From Desulfobacteraceae bacterium (lineage in GTDB: Bacteria; Desulfobacterota; Desulfobacteria; Desulfobacterales; BuS5): a DNA stretch of 10,665 bases. Where the stretch lies: positions 1 to 10,665 of the forward strand of contig DAOWMW010000021.1 in NCBI GenBank assembly GCA_030642865.1, read 5' to 3'. The position numbers and the translations under genes are program-made. The number at the start of each line of letters is the position of its first letter. Position 1 is the stretch's first letter. Below, piece after piece: positions 1 through 5,655 of the stretch. The notes beneath the pieces were generated by a model, which did not search any database, had not been told where the DNA came from, and worked only from the letters and a program-made list of their open reading frames with translations.

Positions 1-1
1 A

Positions 2-340
2 GTCTGCTGCAGGCCTCTTTTTAAAGAATATAATGCTCTGTACGGGAACTCAAACAGAATAATAGTAATATCTGTGGATAAAGGAGAGTATGGAGGAAAA
101 CATTTCGCTGATATCCTCCTTAATATGGATGATCTCAAAAGCTTCAACATATTCATTCTGTTTGATAAGGATATCGATTTACACGATAATTCCCTGATTC
201 TATGGAAACTATTTAACAATGTTGACCCCCGGCGTGATTTTGCGGCTGAAGATAACAGGATTGTGATTGATGCGTGCAGAAAGGGCCCAGCCGACGGATA
301 TCATAGAGAATGGCCTGATGAACTGACTTTTGATGAATAA
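2..340 (+). CDS. UbiD-family decarboxylase, C-terminal part (5' end outside window)
   Basis: This is the last 112 residues of a UbiD-type decarboxylase; the frame is open to the left window edge, so the true start lies upstream. UbiD enzymes are cytoplasmic, use prenylated FMN and remove carboxyl groups from aromatic or unsaturated acids, for example in ubiquinone or menaquinone synthesis or anaerobic aromatic degradation. The visible part carries the family's C-terminal pattern: an isoleucine/valine-rich strand, an FDKDIDLHD segment, LWKLFNNVDPRRD, an IVIDACRK strand and a closing GYHREWPDE close to the stop. GTG at 74 could be read as a start, but matching residues continue upstream of it (RPLFKEYNALYG), so it is internal. 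Which substrate it uses cannot be told from this part. Family assignment is fairly sure; subfamily is unknown. Confidence 0.8.
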   Translation, partial: VCCRPLFKEYNALYGNSNRIIVISVDKGEYGGKHFADILLNMDDLKSFNIFILFDKDIDLHDNSLILWKLFNNVDPRRDFAAEDNRIVIDACRKGPADGYHREWPDELTFDE

Positions 341-737
341 AAAAGTTGGTAGGGGAAATAAGACTGATTATAACAGCAAAGACACAATAAACGTTAAAAT
401 ATCAACTGGTTGTAGCCTTCCCTAAATCCGCTTTAACCCATTACCTTTTTTAAAACGAGGAGGAAGAAGTGAGTCTTCGGTGAATCGAGATTTTTAATTA
501 TTTTATTAAAAGGCGAAGGATTGGGGATGAAATAAATTCACGATCCTAACAATGGTTATGTTGAGGGATAACAGAATGCAAAAAGAGGTATAATCCGCAA
601 TGAGCCTTAGGAATCTTGGGGGTTTTCGCTGTTCACAAATTTTTCACAAAAAGCTGCTTTTTTTATTTAATTTGCGTTGATTTACCGAAAGAATAATTTT
701 TATTCTATCAGGTAACTCCTTAAATCTATTGTTTTTT
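341..737. other. intergenic region without recognisable gene
   Basis: About 400 bp between the UbiD stop and the 3' end of tRNA-Lys. I see no reading frame with both a ribosome binding site and more than about 15 codons. A good-looking AGGAGG-like site near 460-467 leads only to GTG plus three codons. A weak AT-rich hairpin (arms 691-696 and 700-705, with an outer 5-bp pairing 682-686/711-715) lies downstream of the tRNA on its strand but has no T-run behind it, so it is not a convincing terminator. Confidence 0.5.
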
Positions 738-813
<76 letters not shown>

Positions 814-824
814 CAAAAAACATA

Positions 825-853
825 AACATACTATTTTTTTTATAGAATGTCAA
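825..853 (-). promoter_or_regulatory. sigma-70-type promoter of tRNA-Lys
   Basis: On the minus strand a consensus -35 TTGACA (848-853) is separated by 17 bp from TATGTT (825-830), which lies 12 bp before the first tRNA base at 813. The spacing fits initiation at or just before the mature 5' end. Confidence 0.75.
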
Positions 854-1114
854 TTTTTTTTCAAACTGCAAATCAGATAATTATCCAATTTTAAAATTTG
901 TACAAGGCTACAGACCGGAAGGGTATTGTAATCCCAAAGACCGATAAGGGCGTGAATTCGTTTATGTAAAAATATGTACCTCCTTCATTTTCAAATTTTT
1001 TCATATATTCGTATCTATTTTCTCCCGGCAGGACTGTAGCTCTTTACTATAATTGATATAAAAACGGGTAATTATCTAAAAGCCTGTAGCTCCCACCCGA
1101 ACGGCTCGAAATTT
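854..1114. other. intergenic region with three copies of a CTGTAGC word
   Basis: 261 bp between the tRNA promoter and the glycosyltransferase stop, with no supported ORF. The 7-mer CTGTAGC occurs on the plus strand at 1034-1040 and 1084-1090 (both extend to CTGTAGCTC, exactly 50 bp apart) and in inverted form at 907-913. A perfect palindrome GATAATTATC is at 875-884 and a related TAATTATC near 1069. This may be a decayed repeat or part of a regulatory region. No terminator with a T-run is seen after the glycosyltransferase operon. Confidence 0.3.
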
Positions 1115-2230
1115 TTACGACTTCATTATAATTTCGGAAAAAATCTTTTCTAGTAAATCCATGTGTAAATCCCATCTATAAGGAGCCGCAGCCCCATGGG
1201 CACTGTTTTCCATTTTATTTTTTTCTTCAGAGTGGTAAAAGCTTAAAATTGCCCTGGAAAGTGTATCCGGTTTATAATCATGCAGCACAAAACCGTTTAC
1301 TCCATTTTTAATAAGCTCCCCTCCTCCCACCTGATCTCCTGTAACAACAGGGGTCCCCGTATAAAGAGACTCCAGCACAACATTTGCGATGGGGTCAAAA
1401 AGAGAGGGTAGTACAAAAAGGTCAGAAGCTCCATATAAAGCCCCCACGTTATTTTGATATCCTAAAAAACGAAATTTTTCAGCGCATCCGGCAGCAGCAG
1501 CTCTTTTTTTAAAAGAACCTGTGTTTTTACAATTTCCTGCCACAAGGACTGTAACCGGTATTTTATACTTAATATAACCGATGGCATCAATCAAATAACC
1601 AAGCCCCTTTCGCTGGAACCCATTTCCAATAAAAAGGATGGTTAAATCATCTTTTTTTATTTTTAATTTTTTTTTAAAATATTTTTTTTGTCTCTTCAGG
1701 TCAGGATTTAGTTCCCCTGCATTAACCCCGCTGTAGACAACCTGAATTTTGTCATCAGGGACCCTGTAACGATCTATTATCTGTTTTTTTACCATATTGG
1801 AGACTGTTAATATTTTTTTTAAACGTTGATCTGAAAAACGTTTTTTTTCCAGATACAGATAACTTTTTCGATACACCCAGTTAAATTTCTTTTGGACATT
1901 TTTTTCATAATCCAAAAAGCAACCACTCCCGTCCCTGTAAATATCCTGATAAATAGTACGTCCAAAGCCCATAATAAGAGGGAGTCCAAGGTTGATGGCC
2001 TTTTTTCTGGCGCCATAGGCAAAAGATAACATCCGTGCCGTTGAGAGGCCCCTTATAACCGGAATTTTATGAATCGTCATTTCAGAAGGGACATCCTGAT
2101 TTACCATGGCTGTTAAATAATCTATTTTCCAACCCCTTAAAATAAGAGAAGGAACCAGCTTATTAATATAATTTTCAACCCCCCCCTGGGGGGAAAAACG
2201 TGTATGAACTAAACCGATCACCTTTTTCAT
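1115..2230 (-). CDS. WaaG-like family 4 glycosyltransferase
   Basis: A 371-residue GT-B fold retaining glycosyltransferase of the kind that moves a sugar from a nucleotide sugar onto lipopolysaccharide core or a similar surface glycan, acting at the cytoplasmic face of the inner membrane. The N-terminal glycine motif is at residues 13-19 (SPQGGVE). The WaaG-like middle segment YRDGSG...YLYLEKKRF...LTVSNMVKKQI spans about 98-151. The nucleotide-binding half begins at FIGNGFQRKGL (200-210), and the acidic signature is SLFDPIANVVLESL (276-289, E287). Length is typical of WaaG/RfaG. It is the second gene of a minus-strand operon: its ATG overlaps the upstream stop by 4 bp (ATGA), implying translational coupling. 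Lysine codons make several A7-A9 runs on the coding strand. The family is clear; the sugar and acceptor are not. Confidence 0.88.
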   Translation of the reverse strand: MKKVIGLVHTRFSPQGGVENYINKLVPSLILRGWKIDYLTAMVNQDVPSEMTIHKIPVIRGLSTARMLSFAYGARKKAINLGLPLIMGFGRTIYQDIYRDGSGCFLDYEKNVQKKFNWVYRKSYLYLEKKRFSDQRLKKILTVSNMVKKQIIDRYRVPDDKIQVVYSGVNAGELNPDLKRQKKYFKKKLKIKKDDLTILFIGNGFQRKGLGYLIDAIGYIKYKIPVTVLVAGNCKNTGSFKKRAAAAGCAEKFRFLGYQNNVGALYGASDLFVLPSLFDPIANVVLESLYTGTPVVTGDQVGGGELIKNGVNGFVLHDYKPDTLSRAILSFYHSEEKNKMENSAHGAAAPYRWDLHMDLLEKIFSEIIMKS

Positions 2231-2251
2231 ATATTGTGCACCCCCCTGGGG
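2179..2251 (-). promoter_or_regulatory. G/C-tract pair that could hide the ribosome binding site of the WaaG-like gene
   Basis: In the minus-strand mRNA, CCCCAGGGGGG (2251-2241) holds the likely Shine-Dalgarno sequence, 10 nt before the ATG at 2230. A matching tract, CCCCCC-A-GGGG (2193-2183), lies within codons 13-17. The two can pair antiparallel as ten G-C pairs around one A/A mismatch, enclosing the start codon in a loop of 47 nt. Pairing is read directly from the sequence; a regulatory role is inferred. Confidence 0.4.
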
Positions 2252-3336
2252 AGGATGCGTTGATAAACCTCAATATTTTTACTAACCATTGCATCAATGG
2301 AAAACTTTTCCTTAACCAGAATCTTCCCTTGTTCAGCCATTTTATACCCCTCCCCGGAATTTATAAGAATGTCAACAATTCCATCAGCAAGTGCCCGGGG
2401 GTCTCTTCTGGGAACAAGCTTTCCTGTTACACCATTTTTTATTACTTCGGGGATTCCCCCTGCCATGGTGGCTACAACAGGTTTACCAAGGGCAAGAGCG
2501 TCCAGAACTGCCGTGCCAAGCCCTTCTTCTCTGCTGCTCATGACAAAAAGGTCAGCCAGTTTATAAAAAGCCCCCACATCTCCCCTGAATCCTGTAAAAA
2601 TCAGTTTTTTGTTCAATCCCAAAAAATTTGCCATGGATTGGAGCTCGTCAAGCATATCTCCGCCTCCCACAATGAAAAAACGTGCATCAGGAATCTTGTC
2701 GAGCACAGCCGGCATCGCCTTTATAAAATATCTCTGCCCCTTATGTTCCGCAAGATGCGCCACATTTATCACAATTTTTTCATTTTTCCTGATATCGAAT
2801 TCAGATATAAGGTGACCCCAGTCTGCATTTTCGAATCTGTTAAGATCAACACCACTATGGGCTACAAAAACAAGAGAATGTCTAATCCCGTCAGCTGTTA
2901 AAACAGCCTTTATCTTGTTTGAAATTGCCACATAATAATCGGCCATAAATCTATATTTTATGCCGCTTAATTTTAAAAAACTGTGGCGCAAAATCGAAAA
3001 ATCGACCCGTCTTGTCACAAGCCGCACAGCACCCGTACCAATGGAAGCAAAAAAGGCCAGGGTATGGGCATGGGAGGTATGTGAATGGATAATATCATAC
3101 CGTTTTTTTTTAATCAGCCGTCTTATTTTATATATTGCCGAAAGATCCGCTTCTCCCCGCATGGGTATGGTAAATGTTTTATACCCGGCATCTGCGGCTC
3201 TTTTGGCCATGGGGGAATTCGGCTGGCATATCAGGTGGGATAAAATTTTTTTTTCTTTAAGCCCTTTAAGAAGGTAAAATGTTTGCTGTTCACCACCCCG
3301 CCATGTCCGTTCTGTATTTATATGAAGAATTTTCAT
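2227..3336 (-). CDS. family 4 glycosyltransferase
   Basis: A 369-residue GT-B glycosyltransferase for cell-surface glycan or lipopolysaccharide synthesis. Visible features: a short N-terminal strand MKILHIN, the donor/acceptor loop WRGGEQQ (12-18), DIIHSHTSHAHT (81-92), the interdomain strand VVINVAHLAEHKGQ-like segment (about 188-201), the glycine strand FFIVGGGD (220-227), and the family signature REEGLGTAVLDALALGKPVVAT (269-290), where D279 takes the place of the second glutamate of the EX7E motif. The ATG at 3336 is chosen over a TTG at 3381 because the Rossmann strand starts there. The stop overlaps the start of the WaaG-like gene by 4 bp. It sits 19 bp downstream of a truncated reading frame, so it was probably not first in its original operon. 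Confidence 0.87.
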   Translation of the reverse strand: MKILHINTERTWRGGEQQTFYLLKGLKEKKILSHLICQPNSPMAKRAADAGYKTFTIPMRGEADLSAIYKIRRLIKKKRYDIIHSHTSHAHTLAFFASIGTGAVRLVTRRVDFSILRHSFLKLSGIKYRFMADYYVAISNKIKAVLTADGIRHSLVFVAHSGVDLNRFENADWGHLISEFDIRKNEKIVINVAHLAEHKGQRYFIKAMPAVLDKIPDARFFIVGGGDMLDELQSMANFLGLNKKLIFTGFRGDVGAFYKLADLFVMSSREEGLGTAVLDALALGKPVVATMAGGIPEVIKNGVTGKLVPRRDPRALADGIVDILINSGEGYKMAEQGKILVKEKFSIDAMVSKNIEVYQRILPRGVHNI

Positions 3337-3355
3337 TATATATTTTCTTTGTTTT

Positions 3356-3547
3356 TCAAAAAAAATCCAGGACGGATGCAAAACCTGGAAACATAAGTGA
3401 ATGTTTCAATGCATTTTTTCTTTTTTTTAGAAAAACAGAGGCTACTTCCAAAACTGTTTTTTTAGATAATATGAAACGGGTTGCCCACAGATGCAAAATC
3501 CACAAAAGTATGGTAGCATCTGCAGGAATAAAAATAAACGTAACTAC
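3356..3547 (-). pseudogene. possible 3' remnant of a third glycan-cluster gene
   Basis: A minus-strand frame without a start codon is open from inside the miniature element (in-frame TGA at its edge, about 3548) down to TGA at 3356-3358, about 63 codons. The peptide looks protein-like: a hydrophobic stretch (FIFIPADATILLWILHLWATRFIL) followed by a basic segment (SVFLKKRKNALKHS) and a FPGFASVLDFF end. The stop lies 19 bp before the ATG of the glycosyltransferase, the spacing of an operon neighbour. I infer the 3' end of a lost gene, perhaps a membrane or glycosyltransferase protein, cut off by the repeat. I do not recognise the family, and an open frame of this length could occur by chance. 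Confidence 0.35.
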
Positions 3548-3597
3548 TCAGCTATACTGATTCAGTGTATTGCAACAGGTATTGGCTGAATGGTTAC
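3540..3597 (-). mobile_element. 58-bp miniature inverted-repeat element, copy 1 (IS66-like ends)
   Basis: Ends GTAACTACTCAGC (3540-3552) and GCTGAATGGTTAC (3585-3597) are inverted repeats matching at 11 of 13 positions. Inside is a near-palindrome, ATACTGATTCAGTGTAT (3554-3570). The same element, 10 bp longer and in the opposite orientation, is at 7718-7785; apart from the internal length difference only a few bases differ. Flanking octamers (AAATAAAC at 3532-3539 and CTTTAAAC at 3598-3605) agree only in their last five bases, so any target duplication here has decayed. There is no coding capacity; it would need a transposase in trans. On its left it truncates a reading frame. Confidence 0.7.
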
Positions 3598-3699
3598 CTT
3601 TAAACAAAACAGAGGGAGTTTTGAGAATTAATTTTGGCAGGGCCAGGGAGGCAATTGCGGAGGAATCTCCAGGAACCATCGCAAAAATAACTTTACATT
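3598..3699. other. intergenic segment between miniature element and Nudix gene
   Basis: 102 bp between copy 1 of the miniature element and the Nudix stop. A minus-strand frame of 43 codons (3548-3679) runs through it into the element but lacks a ribosome binding site. Together with the element and the 23-bp repeat it is probably one larger block of repeated DNA rather than a gene. Confidence 0.3.
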
Positions 3700-3704
3700 T
3701 TAAG
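3682..3704 (+). repeat. 23-bp direct repeat, copy A (overlaps Nudix stop codon)
   Basis: A 23-bp word beginning CAAAAATAACTTTACATT is repeated exactly at 10445-10467 in the same orientation, 6.76 kb away. Weaker similarity continues for about 12 bp on the right (AATGCACCTCC here, GATGTATCCTG there). The repeat contains the TAA stop of the Nudix gene (3700-3702), so the last Nudix codons lie in or beside repeat sequence. Confidence 0.75.
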
Positions 3705-4260
3705 CGCCAATGCACCTCCCCGTCGGTGCTGTTAAAATTAGTCCCCGCTTTTTATTGCTGTGGGCAGCATAATAAAATTGTATGAATTCTTCGTGGCTGT
3801 CGAACGCTATTTCCGGTAATTGGGAGTAACTAAAAAAAGCTGCATCCTGGGCATCATCTCCGGCTATGAGTTGGCCATTATAATCTTTCACGAGGTAGCA
3901 CAGGATGAGTATGGTGCTATTGTACATATTGCTGTGACTTGAAGTAGCACCAATGAGGATATCTATTTTCCCTGACAAACCTGTCTCTTCTTTTAACTCC
4001 CGTAATGCTGCTTTGCCTGGCATTTCTCCGAGTTCTATAAACCCGCCTGGAAGGCACCAAAATCCTTTTTTAGGTTCCACGCTTCGTTTGACAAGAAGAA
4101 GTTTTCCTGTATTGTTGATTAGGACAATACAGGTAGCAGGTGTGGGGTTTTCATAAATAGGCTCATTGCATTGTGTGCAAAAAAGACGTAACCTTCCCTC
4201 ACATTTTTTTTTAATCAGGTTTGTTCCGCAAAAATGGCAAAAAATTTTTTCTCGTCCCAT
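3700..4260 (-). CDS. Nudix hydrolase with N-terminal zinc ribbon
   Basis: A 186-residue cytoplasmic Nudix enzyme, which hydrolyses a nucleoside diphosphate linked to another group; the substrate is not evident. An N-terminal zinc ribbon is formed by C8-x2-C11 and C28-x2-C31, with C20 between. The complete Nudix box GX5EX7REUXEEXGU runs from G73 to L95 (G73, E79, R87, E88, E91, E92, G94), with the metal-binding glutamates intact. The zinc ribbon recalls NudC-type NADH pyrophosphatases, but their SQPWPFPxS signature is absent, so I do not call it nudC. The start ATG shares its A with the stop of the aldolase gene (TAATG), so the two are translationally coupled. The last residues and stop overlap a repeated sequence and may not be native. 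Confidence 0.9.
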   Translation of the reverse strand: MGREKIFCHFCGTNLIKKKCEGRLRLFCTQCNEPIYENPTPATCIVLINNTGKLLLVKRSVEPKKGFWCLPGGFIELGEMPGKAALRELKEETGLSGKIDILIGATSSHSNMYNSTILILCYLVKDYNGQLIAGDDAQDAAFFSYSQLPEIAFDSHEEFIQFYYAAHSNKKRGLILTAPTGRCIGA

Positions 4261-5537
4261 TAATCGTCAAAATCCCCTTTAAATCCCTTGTCAGATGTGA
4301 TTAAAGATGCACGATCCCTGATTTTTTCAGGTGTCCAGTCATCAGGGTCTTCTATGCGGGTGGAATTGGCTGGGGTATTATATGAACCTGCTTTTAATAT
4401 TTCGTCAATTACGATGGGAGCTGTATCTTTTGCGTTTAAAACATTGACAAGCATGTTATGAATAAAATCTTCCACACTTTGGATCATTCTTTCTTTTATC
4501 TCTTTAGGTTGTCCCAGAAGTCTGTTTTCAAATTGGATATTCAGTTTTTTGTAATTTCCGCCCTTAATGTCGTTGGCTTTAGCATAGGCAACCATCTGGC
4601 CCCACACTTCTTCAGAAACCCCTTTATTTTCAATTTTAATAAAATCACCATTATTGTCTAAAATGGCATTCCCGTAATCATTAACTTTAAGCCCCCAGGA
4701 AATCATCTGCAAGGCTGTTGCCACATTCGCCTTTGTAGTCTTTGTTTTAGAGACTATCTCTCTGAGTTTGTCGGAGCTGTTCCCTGAGGTTCCATGCTGA
4801 GCGCCTGAAAGGTTATAATCTTTTAGAGCATTATGAATTTCAGCCGTTAAATCAACCTGAATTCCGAATTCGCTCTGTTCAATTCCATGTGTTGTTCCAT
4901 TGTTTAGCGCTATCCAGTTCGGGAAAATATCATGTGCATTCAATCCCTGAATCAGGAATAATGCCTCTTGAACCGTTGAAAGCCCAGACACTCCCTTTAT
5001 TTCACCAACTTCTGTTTCAAGGCCTGCCCAGTTGGGTATGTAAGAGTTCAGTTCTATATTGGCCAATAAATTTTTATCATCCGGCATATGGGAAGCATCA
5101 ATTGCAATTGATGTTATCCCAGCTTCAAAAAGTGTGGGGATTTCTATTTTAGCTGTTTTAATATCTGTATTATTTTTAATAGCATAGTGATCTGCATGTA
5201 CTGCCACGGGAATCGTTATCCCAAATTGATTGCAAAAGGCATCCACCTGCCTTGCCATATTCCATAAGCTCACTGGACAATAGGCAGCCGCGCCCCCTTC
5301 TGATTTCGCTATTTCAATAATAATGGCTGCATTTGCCCGTTGAGCAGCTTTTAAAGCTCCCTGAATTACAAAACTGTTTCTTCCGTTGGCGGCCATAGTT
5401 GCAGCATTACCCTTAATGATCATGGCTTTGTCAATAAATTTACCACTTACTATCAATGCTCTGGAATTAGGGAAAAGTTTAACAATATTAGGGGGTCGCC
5501 CAATCTCAAGAACCTTTTTATAATGGTTATCTGACAT
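4260..5537 (-). CDS. long class II fructose-bisphosphate aldolase-like protein
   Basis: A 425-residue zinc-dependent class II aldolase, predicted to cleave or form fructose 1,6-bisphosphate (or a close ketose-bisphosphate) in glycolysis/gluconeogenesis in the cytoplasm. Motifs in order: VAVHADHY (111-118) with metal ligand candidate H117 and catalytic D116; TEVGEIKG (175-182) with the acidic residues; NNGTTHG (212-218) with H217; GAQHGTSG (245-252) with H248. These match the HxDH, HG and HGGSG-type metal and phosphate sites of the family. At 425 residues it is longer than the common bacterial enzyme (roughly 285-360), the extra part being mainly C-terminal after about residue 300. An AAGGAG site lies 10 bp upstream of the ATG at 5537. 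It is first in an operon with the Nudix gene. It could serve another sugar-phosphate substrate; class II aldolase fold is confident. Confidence 0.88.
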   Translation of the reverse strand: MSDNHYKKVLEIGRPPNIVKLFPNSRALIVSGKFIDKAMIIKGNAATMAANGRNSFVIQGALKAAQRANAAIIIEIAKSEGGAAAYCPVSLWNMARQVDAFCNQFGITIPVAVHADHYAIKNNTDIKTAKIEIPTLFEAGITSIAIDASHMPDDKNLLANIELNSYIPNWAGLETEVGEIKGVSGLSTVQEALFLIQGLNAHDIFPNWIALNNGTTHGIEQSEFGIQVDLTAEIHNALKDYNLSGAQHGTSGNSSDKLREIVSKTKTTKANVATALQMISWGLKVNDYGNAILDNNGDFIKIENKGVSEEVWGQMVAYAKANDIKGGNYKKLNIQFENRLLGQPKEIKERMIQSVEDFIHNMLVNVLNAKDTAPIVIDEILKAGSYNTPANSTRIEDPDDWTPEKIRDRASLITSDKGFKGDFDD

Positions 5538-5572
5538 ATTCTATTCTCCTTGGACATTGCATTTTGTGTGAA

Positions 5573-5600
5573 AATATAATATTATCAATCATCATTGCAA
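5573..5600 (-). promoter_or_regulatory. predicted promoter of the aldolase-Nudix operon
   Basis: On the minus strand TTGCAA (5595-5600), a 16-bp spacer and TATATT (5573-5578) form a plausible sigma-70 promoter, placing the mRNA start about 30 nt before the aldolase ATG at 5537. The -35 hexamer is palindromic and is the same six bases used by the divergent promoter. Confidence 0.5.
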
Positions 5601-5623
5601 TCTATACAGATTGCCCATATTAT
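5595..5623 (+). promoter_or_regulatory. predicted promoter of the apbE-pyrR-moaB operon
   Basis: TTGCAA (5595-5600), 17-bp spacer, TATTAT (5618-5623). This would start transcription about 25 nt before the apbE ATG at 5656. It shares its -35 hexamer with the divergent aldolase promoter. Confidence 0.55.
5597..5614. promoter_or_regulatory. operator-like inverted repeat
   Basis: GCAATCT-ATAC-AGATTGC is a perfect 7-bp inverted repeat with a 4-bp centre. It lies between the -35 and -10 of the plus-strand promoter and covers the -35 of the minus-strand promoter, so a bound protein could control both operons. No regulator gene is adjacent. Confidence 0.5.
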
Positions 5624-5655
5624 GATTTTATCATTATCTTTTAAATGGTTTTGAT

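Noticed and set aside
2..73. UbiD fragment starting as a separate small gene at GTG 74
   Set aside because: The frame and family similarity continue to the window edge, so it is the end of a longer gene.
682..715. Rho-independent terminator of tRNA-Lys
   Set aside because: The stem is AT-rich with mismatches and is not followed by a T-run on the tRNA strand.
2200..2901. 233-codon plus-strand ORF
   Set aside because: Antisense to two well-supported glycosyltransferases, low-complexity product, no ribosome site; a shadow frame.
3279..3560. 93-codon plus-strand ORF
   Set aside because: Antisense to the start of a glycosyltransferase and to the remnant frame, no motif and no ribosome site.
3548..3679. 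43-codon minus-strand ORF (MVPGDSSAIA...)
   Set aside because: No Shine-Dalgarno, and it terminates inside the 58-bp miniature element; probably part of the repeat block rather than a gene.
3570..3785. 71-codon plus-strand ORF
   Set aside because: Overlaps the miniature element, the 23-bp repeat and the C-terminus of the Nudix gene; no supporting signals.
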